53,058 bases of DNA, from positions 1 to 53,058 of the forward strand of contig JADGRF010000069.1 of NCBI GenBank assembly GCA_017881055.1, read 5' to 3'. Made by a program: the position numbers and the translations under genes. This DNA is from Sandaracinaceae bacterium. Its GTDB lineage: Bacteria; Myxococcota_A; Polyangia; Polyangiales; JAFGIB01. Shown in pieces: positions 9,260-20,867 of this stretch; position 1 is the stretch's first letter; every line of letters starts with the position of its first letter. The notes beneath the pieces were generated by a model that was not told the DNA's origin, searched no databases, and saw only the letters and a program-made list of their open reading frames with translations.

Positions 9260-12200
9260 CAGCGGCCCCCTCCCGCGGTAGGCGGCGGCGCCACGCCCGC
9301 CGGAATGTCGAGATCGAGTCCGCGCGGCGCGCGGGTGAATTCGCCAGACTGGTAGGCGGCGAAGCTCGGGTCGGCCGCAGCGGCTTGCGCCACGCACTCG
9401 GCGATGCGCTCGTCACCGTACGCATTGATGCGGTCAGTTGCTTCACGCGTGTAGCGGTCGTCGATGTTACCCGCGCGACCGGCGCGCGACGCCAGCGCGT
9501 AGCGCGCCACGGCGAGGCACTCGATCGGTCGGACCTGCGCATCGAGCAGCTGGTGGATGGCGTCTTCGACCTGCACTTTGATGTCGTCCTTGGCGTAGTC
9601 GGGCAGGCCCTTCATCTTCTTCTGAAGGTCGACCGGCACGACGAACGGTGTGTTGAGCACCGCGCGCGCGAGGATCTCGTAGATGCGGCCTTGGCGCACG
9701 AAGGCGGCGATCGTCCAGGTGGGCCGACGATACGGCGGAATGACGTTGTACGCCTCAGCCTTGGTCTTGGCCTGCTTCGCGCCGCCGTCAATCTGCCCCT
9801 TCACGCCGTCCACGTACGCTTTGAGCGACCCGGGTTTGCCAGGCGTGATCGCGAATTTCTCGAAGTCGGTCGTGGTCTTGTCGACCAGGGTGAACTGACT
9901 CTGCGCGGCATGCTCGGCGGCGTACGAGCCGGCGGCCTGGCCCGAGCGGGCATAGCCAGCGACCACGTCACGCAGTGCGGCGTCGTACTCGCGCGTCTGG
10001 CCACCGAGGCGCTTGGCTTCGGCGATCTGCCAGTAGGCTTCGACGACGAGCTCACCTGCGTCTTTGTCCGACTGGTAGCGCGTGATGAAGTCGCGCATTT
10101 CCTTCTGCGCGCGCGTCCACTGCTTGAGCTTGAACGCCATCTGTGCGACGCGGAAATAGGCGGCCCGCTTGTCAGCTGGCACTTTGAGCGAGTCGGCCGC
10201 GCGCTGATAGTATTGCGCCGCGCGATCGTACTGCTGCTGGTACTCGAGGATCTTGGCTGCGTTGATCAGCGCGCCTTCGCGCCACTCGACGACGTTCGGC
10301 GAGGTCGACTTCGCGAAGCGATCCGAGTCGGCTAGGATCCGGTAGCTCTCGACGGCGCGATCGTAGTCGAAGAATCGATTCGCGTTGTAGGCCAAGCGGA
10401 AGTAGGCGTTGCCCAGAATGGCGTCCAGCTGAGCCTGCTCTTCGGGGGTCTTGCCCTTGCGCGGGCCGATCTCGTCGACGATGCGCTGATAGAGCCGCGC
10501 CGCGGATTCGTAGCGACTGGTGCGCTCGAGCGCGATGGCAGCCTTCTCGAGGGCCAGCGGTGCTTGCGGATGGTTCGGCTCGTCGTTGACGGCTTTCACC
10601 AACTCGGTCGCTGCGCGCTCATATAGCTTGCGCTGGTCGTCACCCTTGGCGCCTTCCGCCTTGGTGAAGATCGCAACGGCGTCGCGATAGCGCAGGTTCG
10701 TGAGATCCTGACCGGCGATGCAGCGCGGCTTATCTTTGTTTTCCGGCTTGCTGCAGTCGAGCGCGACGCCGGCGCCGGCGTCCGCCGAGAACGTGCACTG
10801 CCGCGTGCCAAGGTCGACGCCCAGCTGACGGACTTCGTCGGTGTGCTCGAGCGCGATCGCCATGTTGCGCAGATTGAACCACGCGACCTGACCGGTCTCG
10901 TCGGCCTTGGCGCCTTTGCAGTGCGAGTCGTACGTAACCAGGAAGCGCTCCTTCGCGAGGTCCCAGTAACCGTACAGATAGAGCAGGAGCGTGTTGTTGT
11001 AGTAGTAGGACTCGCGCACGTGCTCGCTGTCGTGCGTCTCGTCGACGCGCGCCAGGTACATCTCGCGCGCGCCCGCCAAGCGCTGCAGCAGATTCGGCAT
11101 CGGAATCGGCGTGATCCGCGCCGGCGAGCCCGCCGCCGTCGGCGGATCGGTGCGAATCTGCAGCGTTCCTGCTTTCACCTGCTGATCGACGAGCTGTTTG
11201 ATCGATTCGACCACGAGCCGGGCGGAGGTGGACAGGTAGGTGTCGTCCAGGTTCGAGTCACGCACGGCCGCATACTGTGTCGCGGCCTCTTCGTAGTTCT
11301 GCGCCCAATACAGCGTGTCGGCCAGGTTGTACTGAAGCTCGTAGGCCTGCGGATTGTTGGGGTAGCGCTTGATGTAGCTGCGGTACGCCAGCGCCGCGAG
11401 GCCGTACTCGGCCTGTGCCTGTGTGCACAGCTCGAGATCCTGGTTCGCGACGCAATTGCGACGCAGCTGCTGTGCGCGCTGATGATGTGAGATGGCGCTG
11501 TTGATCAGCGCGTCCTCGGCCAGCTCTTCAGCGTGACGCTGCTCGACCGGGTGATCCTTGTTGGCTTCCCACCATGCTGAACCTTCGCCGTAGTTGCTCA
11601 GGTTCGCCCGCGCAGCGATCGCGTTCTCAGGCTCGTTGTGCCGCGTGTAGGCACGCGCGATCTGATCTTGAATCTCCGGCGCCTGCGGATCGTTCGGCCA
11701 GCGCTTGAGCGCGAGCTTCCAGATCTCGACGGCCTCGGGGTACTTGGCTTCATCGAAATAGATGTAGCCGAGGCGCTGATAGACCTCGGATGTCCAAGGA
11801 CGATCCTGCGGTAGGAGCTTGGGGTCCTGCACGCGCTGAGTGCCGGTGGGCTGGCCTTCCTGCGGATCCGGGATCTGGTTCTCGTTCCAGTCGTCGTAGG
11901 CGAAGCCGATGCCCAGGTACTGGATCGCCTCGTCACGAAGCTCGGAGCCCTTGCCCGTGCGCTTACGCTCGTCGTCCGACCACTGGACCAGCATCCAGAA
12001 GTTCTTCATCGCTTCCGGATAGCGGCTGGCGCGGTAGTACGCCCACGCGACCTTGTACAACGCGAGGTTGTAGTTGCGGTCTTCCGGGTGCTCGAGAACC
12101 TTGTTGTACGCGCTGATCGAGCGCGAGAGACCGTGCTCGCTGAAGTCGAAATCGAAGTGATACTCACCGATGCGCAGCCACGTCTCGGCGAAGAACTTCG

Positions 12201-13272
12201 AGCCCGGCACCGCGGGGGTGCAGTCGAGATAGGGATCGTCGAAGTTCGTAGCGGGCTCTTTGGTCGGATCGAGACCGAGAGCGGGATGCGCGGCCTTGGC
12301 TGCGGCCTTCGGGTCGTCTTTGACGTCGCTCGGAGGCGCTTCGCCCGTGTAGTGATAGTGGTTCGCACAGACGAGGTTGAGCCACGCCAGGCGCGCCTCG
12401 TTCGTTTGGCCCATCTCGTTCAAGCAGTACCCGATCAGGTAGTAGACGCCGTCGAGCTTGCCGTAGCTCGGGAACTGCCGAACTAGCGTGCGGTACAGAT
12501 CGATGGTCGCGCCGAAGTCTTTCGCAGGCTCGTCCCCGCTCTCGGCGTTGGGGTTGTCGCTGCGCGCCTGCATGTAGGCTTCCATGGCCTGCTGCTGGCG
12601 GATCGAGTCGCGCTCGAAGTACAGCTCGCCCAAACGAAACATTGCGTCCGGCGTGTAGCGAGCGTCGTCCGGGTACTTCGCGATGAACTTCTCGAACAGC
12701 TCGATGGCGGCGAGGCGCGCTTTGTCCTCTTCGGATTCTTCGGCCGAAACCTGGCGCGCGAAATTCTGGTCCTGAATGTTGCGCTTGCGCAGGTATTCGC
12801 GGCGCAGGAGCGCCAGGAGCGTGTCGCGGTAGGCGCCACCGATCTTGGCGAAGCGCCCGGCCTCAGCCTCGATCGCGCGCAGTGCAGCAACCTCTTCCTT
12901 GGTCGGCGCGGGGCGTTCGTCACGAATCCGCTTATCGGCGGTGTCCATGAAGCCGGGCGGTGCGGCCGGGCTGGCGCCAGTAGCAGCGGACCACGGTAGC
13001 GCTGCGCCAGCGGCTGGTGCCGCGGCAGGGGTAGCTGGAGTGGCGGGCTTGGCGGCAGGCGCGGCAGCGGGTGTTGCAGCTGACGGCGTGGCGGGCTTCG
13101 CAGGCGCTGCGGTGGGAGCTGCAGCCGGCGTCGCAGGCTTGGCGGGCGCGGGCGCGCTCGTCGGTTTTGTCGCCGGGGCTGCGATCGGTACCGGCCCCTG
13201 CGCCGACGCCGATGTGGCCATCATTCCGACGACGATTACGGCTGCGCCGCTCCATGCCGCACGCCAACTCAT
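9259..13272 (-). CDS. Very large periplasmic TPR protein, GltD/AgmU-like
   Basis: The 1337-residue precursor has a signal peptide (AVIVVGMMATSASAQ, cleavage about residue 24), an Ala/Pro/Lys/Thr-rich linker (about 30-105), and then TPR-like helical pairs over most of the remaining length, e.g. DAMFRLGELYFERDSIRQQ, YQRLGYIYFDEAKYPEAV and AYELQYNLADTLYWAQNYEE. The size, the repeat type and a TPR lipoprotein gene directly downstream resemble GltD (AgmU) of the Myxococcus gliding machinery, a periplasmic component. Its start overlaps the preceding stop by ATGA and its stop overlaps the next start. A related envelope role outside motility is possible, since the beta-barrel partners are absent from this window. 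Confidence 0.75.
13018..13180 (-). repeat. Ala/Pro/Lys/Thr low-complexity linker coding repeat
   Basis: Within the large TPR gene, imperfect repeats on the coding strand encode units such as APAKPATP and AAPAAKPATP. They form a flexible spacer between the signal peptide and the TPR region. Degenerate codons keep it from being a perfect DNA repeat. Confidence 0.5.
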
Positions 13273-15629
13273 TTCGAGCCTCGCTCGTCCATGATCTCAT
13301 GGAACTCGTCGTCCAGCGCCTGCAGCGTCCGTGAACGCTCACGCGTCAACGCATCGATGCGTTGGCTGTGCTCTTCCCGTTGCGCCCAACCCACGTCGAT
13401 CGTCCCGACATCGGCCTTGAGCACGAGGTCGTAGAAGCGCTTTTGGACCTGGCGATAGTTCGCGTAGGCGATGCCGCCGACGACCACCTCGGTCTCACCA
13501 TCGAGCGCAGCGAGCTTCGCGCGGTAGCCCACGAGCTTCGCGCTCTCCTCGTCGAGCACCTTCTGCATGTCCGCAGCGCGCTCCTCGACTACTCGATCAA
13601 TCTTCGCGTCATGCTCTGCGATCAACACCTCGGCAGCGTCGGCGCGCTGAAACAGCGAGTCGAGCTCCGGATCGGGCCGGCCGCCCAGGCCAACGATCAG
13701 CTGACGCTCGCGCACAACCAGCTGCTTGTGCTCTTCGCGCAGCTGGTCGTCCCGGAGGTAGTTGCCGTCGCCCACGCCGACCTGAATTCGGCCGGCTTCG
13801 ACCTCCATGCGCAGCTTCGCGAGCTGATCACGGTAGTCGACGACCGCCTTCTGCTGCGTCCCGAGCTCCGCCTTGTAGGCCTGCACGCCCGCAAGTTGCT
13901 CGGGCTTCTGCATGGAATCCGTCATGAAGCGATCGGTCGCCACGATGCGCGCATCCAGGCCCATCAGCTGGACGTCGAGCTCGGCGAGCTGCTTGTTGAG
14001 TGCTTCGAAGCCGGAGTCGACTTGACCGTTGCGGCTCGAGAAGTCGCTATCCTTCACAGGCAAACCGGTCAGCATGCGCTCGAGGTCGTGGCGCCGTACG
14101 CGCACGGCGGTGAGCTCTGCGCTGTTGTACTGCTTGCTGGCGGCTTCATCCTTGGCGATCAGTTTTTCACGGACGCGCGCGAGTCGATTGCGCATGGCCA
14201 GGGTCTGCTCGCGATGGTGGCGCAGGTCGGGGAAGATGTTGACGCGATTCGGGGCCCGCAGCGCGCCCTGCAGACGCTCGACCACGTTGCCGGTCTCCGC
14301 AGTCAGCTTGCGCGCGTGGCTCAGGTCGGCGACGGCACCGAGCGCGCGCTCCATGTCGCCCTCGACGGTGGCCCAGCGCAGCGCCAAGGGTGGCAGGAAC
14401 GCCTGTGCGTCGAACTCGTCCAAGTTGTCGTGGACCAAGTTGCGGAAGAACTGCTGCGGGTCGGCCTGTTCCGTCAAAAGCTGCTGAAGTTGTTCGCGCA
14501 CCGGCTGGAACTCTTTCACCACGTGGGCGAACGCACCGGTGGCCGCGTCGAAACGACCGTCGCGTAGTAACAGGTTACCGCGCAGCAGAGTCGCATCGGG
14601 AATGTAGCGACTACCTGGCGCGGCAACGCTGAGCACTTCGAGCGCACGTTCGGCACGCGTGGAGTCACCCTGTCGAATGTAGGTCCAGGCGATCTCGTAG
14701 AGCGCGACATCGAAATAGCGCGAGGTGCGCGGCAGGCCCTGATACGCGTCGACGGAGTTGTCGAGCTGGTTCATCTCGTAATAGATGCGACCGAGCGCCA
14801 GGCGGGCGAGCTCGACGATGTCGCGCTGCTGGTCCGTGGTCGCAGTGACTTGCACCACACGGCCGAACGCATCGACCGCTTGGTTGTACTGCGCGCGCAG
14901 CGTGTAGATGACACCGATGAAGTAGCGCGCCTGCGGGTAGTACGGGCTGCGCTGGCTGACAGCTTCGAACGCGAGCCGTGCGGTCTCCAACTTTTGCGGA
15001 TCCGACTGAGGCATCGGCGCGTCCGGATCGTTCCACGCGTCTGCGGACACTGCGACGCTGTAGAGATACTTCGCGCGGAAGTACGCGGTCGCGGCCTCGA
15101 CCTCGCTCGGCGGTAGCTGCGCGAGCTTCTCGAAGTAGCGATCGATGCCGTCGAAGTCGCGGATGTGAATCGCGATCTCGATCAAGCGGCCGAGCGCACT
15201 CTGCAGATGCGGCCGGTAGCGCGCCTCATCGGCGTGATCGAGGATCAGCCGGTAGCGCGCGCGCGCGCCCAGGAAGTCGCCCGCTTGAAACAGCGATTCC
15301 GAGAGCAAGAACAGCGCGTCGGGGTAGCTCGCGTGGTTCGGGTAGTTGTCGACGATGTCCGTGAAGATGATGCTGGCGCGCACGTAGTCGCGCAGGCGGT
15401 AAAAGAGCTCGCCATCGGTGAGGCGTTCTTCGACGTAGGTCGCGCTACGGAGCTGCGAGCCGGTCAGCGGCAGTTGCCGCAGCTGCGTGGCCGACGTTTC
15501 GATGTCGGACAGCTCGCGCTTCGTGGGCGTGAGATCGTCTGCGCGGGCGTAGTTTTCGTGCATGACGGCGCCGACGAGCGACACCATCACGACGACGACA
15601 GCCGGCAGCCGCGATGGCCGCGGCGACAT
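13269..15629 (-). CDS. Periplasmic TPR and coiled-coil protein of the glt-like operon
   Basis: The 786-residue precursor has a signal peptide (LPAVVVVMVSLVGAVMHENYARA). TPR-type helical pairs fill about residues 70-400 (ELFYRLRDYVRASIIFTDIV, ARYFIGVIYTLRAQYNQAV), and long charged helices likely to form coiled coils follow from about 440 to 780 (LRMEVEAGRIQVGVGDGNY, LDEESAKLVGYRAKLAALD). It overlaps both neighbours by one to four bases, so it is a full member of the operon. It may be a scaffold in the periplasmic part of the complex. I cannot assign it to a named Glt protein. Confidence 0.7.
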   Translation of the reverse strand: MSPRPSRLPAVVVVMVSLVGAVMHENYARADDLTPTKRELSDIETSATQLRQLPLTGSQLRSATYVEERLTDGELFYRLRDYVRASIIFTDIVDNYPNHASYPDALFLLSESLFQAGDFLGARARYRLILDHADEARYRPHLQSALGRLIEIAIHIRDFDGIDRYFEKLAQLPPSEVEAATAYFRAKYLYSVAVSADAWNDPDAPMPQSDPQKLETARLAFEAVSQRSPYYPQARYFIGVIYTLRAQYNQAVDAFGRVVQVTATTDQQRDIVELARLALGRIYYEMNQLDNSVDAYQGLPRTSRYFDVALYEIAWTYIRQGDSTRAERALEVLSVAAPGSRYIPDATLLRGNLLLRDGRFDAATGAFAHVVKEFQPVREQLQQLLTEQADPQQFFRNLVHDNLDEFDAQAFLPPLALRWATVEGDMERALGAVADLSHARKLTAETGNVVERLQGALRAPNRVNIFPDLRHHREQTLAMRNRLARVREKLIAKDEAASKQYNSAELTAVRVRRHDLERMLTGLPVKDSDFSSRNGQVDSGFEALNKQLAELDVQLMGLDARIVATDRFMTDSMQKPEQLAGVQAYKAELGTQQKAVVDYRDQLAKLRMEVEAGRIQVGVGDGNYLRDDQLREEHKQLVVRERQLIVGLGGRPDPELDSLFQRADAAEVLIAEHDAKIDRVVEERAADMQKVLDEESAKLVGYRAKLAALDGETEVVVGGIAYANYRQVQKRFYDLVLKADVGTIDVGWAQREEHSQRIDALTRERSRTLQALDDEFHEIMDERGSK

Positions 15630-16576
15630 CAGCCTGCCCCCCCTCCGGGAGGTGCAGCAACGGGAGCTGCGCGAGTCGGCGCTGCAGCGGGTGCGGGTGC
15701 CGCTGCGGGAGCCGCAGGCGCGGCAGACGGAGCGGCGGTGGGCGCGGGTTCCATGCTGGTCGAGACGCGCTCGACATAGCGAATCGCCGGACGATCCTCG
15801 AGCGGAGCGGTCGCGCCGCCGTTCTCGTACCCGACCACACGCACCGTCGTGGCTTTGCCTTCCGGTGCGGTGAACGTGTGGCTGCTGCTGACCTTGAAGC
15901 GATAACCCTTCAAGTACGAGAAGATGCCGTACCCGTTGCCGCGGTACTCGAGCTTGATGGTCAGCGTGTGCTCGCCGGGGACGATGCTTCCGTTGTAGAC
16001 ATCGAACTCGTCGCGATCGCCGAGGCTGCCCTCTTCGTCCGCCTTGTTGAAGATCGGCGCGCCGTCGAGCGCGTACACGACCTTCACGAGCTTGTACGAG
16101 TTGCCCATCTTGTTCTCATGAATGATGCGGGCCTGGCCACCGGCCACGACGCCCTGCAGCACCGTCTCGGCCAGCAGCGATAGCCGCGCCTTCGAGCGGA
16201 AGATCTGCTCTTTCAGCTCGTTGATCCGCTGCTCGAGGTCGCGCAGCCGCACCCCGTACGTGCTGGCATCGACCGTGTCGTCCTTGACCGCAGTATTGGT
16301 CGTGGCGCCGACGACGCCTTCGGGTGCCGTGCCTGCCGCCGGCGTTCCGGCGGCCGCTGGAGCCGCAGCCGTTGCTGCGGGCGCAGGTGTTGCCGGCGCA
16401 GCGGGGGCCGGAGCCGCCGTAGCGCTGACTTTGGCGGTGGGCGCATTCGCCGTACCGGCTCCGGCTTTCAGAGAAACGCCGGAGGAAACTGGTGTTTGTA
16501 CAGGCTGGGCCGCCGACGTCCCGACAACGAACATCAGCATTGCCACAGACAACGGCGCGGCCATCAGTCTGCGCAT
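15629..16576 (-). CDS. Exported coiled-coil/beta-domain protein, first gene of the glt-like operon
   Basis: The 315-residue precursor has a signal peptide (MAAPLSVAMLMFVVGTSAAQ), an Ala/Pro linker, a short helical segment (about 110-150, LRDLEQRINELKEQIFRSK) and a compact domain (about 150-285) with GEHTLTIKLEYRGNGYGIFS, which reads like a beta-sandwich. It ends in another Ala/Pro-rich tail. No family is recognised. AAGGGGAT eight bases before the ATG at 16576 decides the start over a GTG at 16597. A promoter lies about 60 bases upstream, so this gene heads the seven-gene operon down to 5249. Confidence 0.7.
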   Translation of the reverse strand: MRRLMAAPLSVAMLMFVVGTSAAQPVQTPVSSGVSLKAGAGTANAPTAKVSATAAPAPAAPATPAPAATAAAPAAAGTPAAGTAPEGVVGATTNTAVKDDTVDASTYGVRLRDLEQRINELKEQIFRSKARLSLLAETVLQGVVAGGQARIIHENKMGNSYKLVKVVYALDGAPIFNKADEEGSLGDRDEFDVYNGSIVPGEHTLTIKLEYRGNGYGIFSYLKGYRFKVSSSHTFTAPEGKATTVRVVGYENGGATAPLEDRPAIRYVERVSTSMEPAPTAAPSAAPAAPAAAPAPAAAPTRAAPVAAPPGGGAG

Positions 16577-16638
16577 TGCGAGTATCCCCTTATTCACGGA
16601 CGGGCTAAAAAGACGCGCACTTTCAAGGAATGCGCGCG

Positions 16639-16667
16639 TTTATAACAAGCGCACCCGGTACGGTCAA
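16639..16667 (-). promoter_or_regulatory. Sigma70-like promoter of the glt-like operon
   Basis: Minus-strand TTGACC (16667-16662) and TATAAA (16644-16639) have the ideal 17-base spacing. The leader to the ATG at 16576 is about 55 bases and carries the AAGGGGAT ribosome site. Confidence 0.75.
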
Positions 16668-16698
16668 CGACAACGGCACCGGGTCCAAGCGGTCTAAC

Positions 16699-16717
16699 TC
16701 ATTGGAATGCCCAATGA
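16699..16717. promoter_or_regulatory. Inverted repeat, possible operator
   Basis: TCATTGG and CCAATGA are separated by five bases (AATGC), forming a perfect 7-bp dyad about 32 bases upstream of the -35 box of the glt-like operon and about 200 bases upstream of the ECF sigma start. A dimeric regulator site is the simplest reading; no matching second copy was found. Confidence 0.4.
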
Positions 16718-16920
16718 TTGACCTTGCAAGTTGCGAACGCGCGTGCGCGCTGTGGGATTCTGCCATGCGGCGACCCCGATAAACTCGGCAACGGACGGCC
16801 CTCGACGGTACACTTGCCGCCGACCTTCGAAGTAGATCCTTGGGGCCGCCCGTACGTCGACAATGAGGACGGCGTCGACCGGGTCAACCTTGGGGTGGTC
16901 CCGAAACCCAGGGAAGACGT

Positions 16921-17547
16921 GTGCCTCTCGAGCGAGCCGACGACATCCAGGATCTGGATCTCTTGGACCGCTTTCATGCCGGTGACGCCGCAGCGTTCGC
17001 GCGGCTCCTGCGCCGCTACGAACGCCCTATCTACAACTTCCTGCTTCGGTCAGTGCGCGATCGAACGGCTGCAGAGGATCTCGCGCAGGAGGTCTTCATG
17101 CGCGTGATTCAAGGTTCTCAGGCGTTCAATCGCACAGCGAAGTTCTCCACGTGGCTGTACACGATCGCGCGAAACCTCTGCATCGATCACACGAGGAAGA
17201 TGAAGCACCGCCGGCACGCCTCCCTCGACGGTCACGGCCCGGACACCGATGACGGTCCCGGTGCGCGTCTCGCCGAGCGCATCGCGCACGACGGCCCGGG
17301 CACCGATCGCCACGCGGACTCCGAGCAGATGCGCGAACGGATCACGCGCGCGGTCGAGGCCCTGCCCGAGGAACAGCGCGAGGTGTTCTTGATGCGGCAA
17401 GTCGAGAGCCTGCCTTTCGCCGAGATCGCCGTGATCTGCGGCGTTCCAGAGAACACGGTGAAGAGTCGGATGCGCTACGCGCTCGAGCGCTTGCAAAGCA
17501 CGCTCGGTGATTATCAGGACTACGCCCAAGCGTTGGGCTCGGCATGA
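16921..17547 (+). CDS. ECF-type RNA polymerase sigma factor
   Basis: The 208-residue protein has sigma70 region 2 (about 24-95, with RLLRRYERPIYNFLLRSV, AAEDLAQEVFMRVI and FSTWLYTIARNLCIDHTRK) and region 4 (about 145-195, LPEEQREVFLMRQVESLP, then a helix-turn-helix ending NTVKSRMRYALERL). It lacks regions 1 and 3, as ECF factors do. The start is GTG at 16921 after AGGGAAG. Its stop overlaps the next gene by ATGA, and that gene encodes a zinc-finger anti-sigma protein, so the two form a regulated pair. The stimulus is unknown. Confidence 0.92.
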   Translation: MPLERADDIQDLDLLDRFHAGDAAAFARLLRRYERPIYNFLLRSVRDRTAAEDLAQEVFMRVIQGSQAFNRTAKFSTWLYTIARNLCIDHTRKMKHRRHASLDGHGPDTDDGPGARLAERIAHDGPGTDRHADSEQMRERITRAVEALPEEQREVFLMRQVESLPFAEIAVICGVPENTVKSRMRYALERLQSTLGDYQDYAQALGSA

Positions 17548-18989
17548 CGATGGCGGCGAAACACTGCGAAGAGCTGTTGCTGGACCTGGCCTACGGAGAG
17601 TTGTCTTCGACGGTCGAGGCCGAGGCTCGGGCGCACTTGGCGGTGTGTCCGCAGTGTGCTGCAGTGCTGAAACGCATCGAGGGCGGCCTGCAGCTCGCTC
17701 GCCGGTTGCCGCTCGAGGACCCGCCGGCCTCGCTCTCGCACCGCTTGATGGAAGCGGCGCGCGCGAGCGCCCACGCGAGCACGGAGAATGCGGTCCGCAC
17801 GGAGACGCGCCCCTCGGTTGCGCCCTGGCATGCGGTCGCCGAGTGGCTGCGGCGCTTTCCGATGGTGCGTCAGGTGCAAATGGCCATCGTGATGCTGCTG
17901 ATCGTGGGTGTCGGGCTTTGGTCGGTGCCGCAGATGACGCGCAAGCTGCGCGCCCCGGGACAGACCGTCGTCAGCCCGGATCATGACGGCGAAGCCGCGC
18001 CGTCGGCAGCGCTCGCGCCGGCCAAGCCGCTCGATCTCGCGGTCGATCCGTATACGCGCAGGATAAGAGCCAAGGGCGAGCGCAACGCCAGCGCGCGCGT
18101 CGCACGAGAAGTCAAGGAACCCGCCGTGCCCAGTGACATGGCGGCGTCCGAGAAACGGAAGGAGGGCGCGGACCTCGCTGCGGCGGAGCCGAGCGGCGAT
18201 GCGCGCGAAGCGCTAGCCGAGCCGGCCGCGACAGCGCAGGCCGAAGGAGAAGCTGCCCCCGAAGCTCCTGCGGCAGCGCCAGCGGAAGAAGCGGCGGCTC
18301 CGGTCGAAGCGGACAAGGCCGTGGCGGCGAAAGACGCGCCTGCGCTCGACGAGCTCGCCGCGGGCCCGGCGAAGAAGGAACGAGCGTTCGCCCCGCCGCC
18401 GCCATCAGCTGCGGTGGCGAGCGCGGAGAAGTCCGTAGCTGCCGCGAAGCGAGCGCCGCCCAGCGCGAAGAGCGCGGCCTACGGTGGCGGCGGGCAGGAC
18501 GACCCGATGGTCAACCCCTACGCCTCCGGTAACGAGGCTGCGAGCTCGCGCCTGGCGGCCCGCGCAGCTGGAAGTCTTGGCAAGGTGAGCGTCGGCGCGG
18601 CGCAACCGGCGACTGCGCCGGACGGAACGGGATCGGTCAGCGCGCTCTACGCACGCGCCCTCGAGCGCTATCGCGCCGGCGATTACTCGAGCGCGCGCTC
18701 CCTGCTGGAGGCGCTGCTGGCGCGCAGCGATCTCGGCAAGGAGCGCTCGTCCGCCCTGCTCTACCAAGCGCGCAGTCTGCGTGCGCTCGGGCGCTGTGAC
18801 CTTGCGGTCGCACCCTACGCGGCCCTGGCCTCCCGCTATTTAGGCACGGCTGAAGCGGCCGCCGCCGTACGCGAAGGTGCTGCCTGCTACGAGGTGCTCG
18901 GTCAGTCGGACAAGGCGGCCGCGCTGCTGCAACGCGACAAGACCAAAGCGAAGCCGACGGCGGCAGCCGCGCCTGCAGAACGCAAGTGA
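17544..18989 (+). CDS. Zinc-finger (zf-HC2) membrane anti-sigma factor with periplasmic TPR-like tail
   Basis: The 481-residue protein starts with an anti-sigma zinc-finger domain: HC at 7-8 and H31-x3-C35-x2-C38 (HLAVCPQC). One membrane helix follows (about 112-130, AIVMLLIVGVGLWSVP), then a long Ala/Glu/Pro-rich periplasmic region, a Gly-rich patch, and a C-terminal helical domain with TPR-like pairs (about 360-470, LYARALERYRAGDYSSARSL). It probably holds the ECF factor encoded just upstream at the membrane and senses an envelope signal through the periplasmic part. The overlap of four bases with the sigma gene supports stoichiometric expression. Confidence 0.85.
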   Translation: MTMAAKHCEELLLDLAYGELSSTVEAEARAHLAVCPQCAAVLKRIEGGLQLARRLPLEDPPASLSHRLMEAARASAHASTENAVRTETRPSVAPWHAVAEWLRRFPMVRQVQMAIVMLLIVGVGLWSVPQMTRKLRAPGQTVVSPDHDGEAAPSAALAPAKPLDLAVDPYTRRIRAKGERNASARVAREVKEPAVPSDMAASEKRKEGADLAAAEPSGDAREALAEPAATAQAEGEAAPEAPAAAPAEEAAAPVEADKAVAAKDAPALDELAAGPAKKERAFAPPPPSAAVASAEKSVAAAKRAPPSAKSAAYGGGGQDDPMVNPYASGNEAASSRLAARAAGSLGKVSVGAAQPATAPDGTGSVSALYARALERYRAGDYSSARSLLEALLARSDLGKERSSALLYQARSLRALGRCDLAVAPYAALASRYLGTAEAAAAVREGAACYEVLGQSDKAAALLQRDKTKAKPTAAAAPAERK

Positions 18990-19062
18990 TGGCAACCGCA
19001 GGGTCGCAGCGGGCCCTCGTCTGCCGCGCTGCGCGCGAAGCCGGCGTGGTATACGCAAGACG

Positions 19063-20481
<1,419 letters not shown>

Positions 20482-20492
20482 TCGGGCCGTAG

Positions 20493-20867
20493 TCAGCCGA
20501 TCGCTTGGCGCGCGAGATTGTTGCGTAGAAAGCTCGCGAGCGCGTCGAGATCGTAGGGCTTCGGCACGAACGCGAGCACGCGCAGGCCGGCACGCTCGAG
20601 TTGCTTGCGCCCCAGCTCGTATCCGCTCGTGAGCACTACAGGCAACGAGGGGAAGCTCGCGTGCACGTGACGCACCAACTGCAGCCCACTCACGCCAGGC
20701 ATCATGAGGTCCGTGATCATGAGATCGATCGGCTGTTCGTCCAGGACCTGGATCGCGGCGCTGCCGCCATCAGCTTCGACGGTCGAGAAGCCGGCGACGC
20801 GAAGTCCGAGGCCCAAGCTGCGACGCTGATGCGGATCGTCGTCGACTAGGAGAATGCGAGGGGCCAC
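20493..20867 (-). CDS. Single-domain response regulator (CheY-like receiver)
   Basis: The 124-residue protein is one receiver domain: acidic pocket D9-D11, phosphoacceptor D53 (MITDLMMPG), Ser in VVLTSGY and Lys in VPKPYD. There is no output domain. The GTG start at 20867 (VAPRILLVDDD) follows GAGG by eight bases and gives a normal domain length. The frame stays open further upstream, but that stretch contains a terminator-like hairpin and homopolymer runs and is unlikely to be coding. It may act as a phosphate relay or by binding a partner. Confidence 0.85.
   Translation of the reverse strand: MAPRILLVDDDPHQRRSLGLGLRVAGFSTVEADGGSAAIQVLDEQPIDLMITDLMMPGVSGLQLVRHVHASFPSLPVVLTSGYELGRKQLERAGLRVLAFVPKPYDLDALASFLRNNLARQAIG

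Larger units (their letters stand above)
16598..16920. other. Divergent regulatory region between glt-like operon and ECF sigma gene
   Basis: No coding frame of credible composition is present. The region holds the glt-like operon promoter and a perfect seven-base inverted repeat described separately. I do not see a promoter of sigma70 type for the sigma factor gene on the plus strand. Confidence 0.6.
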
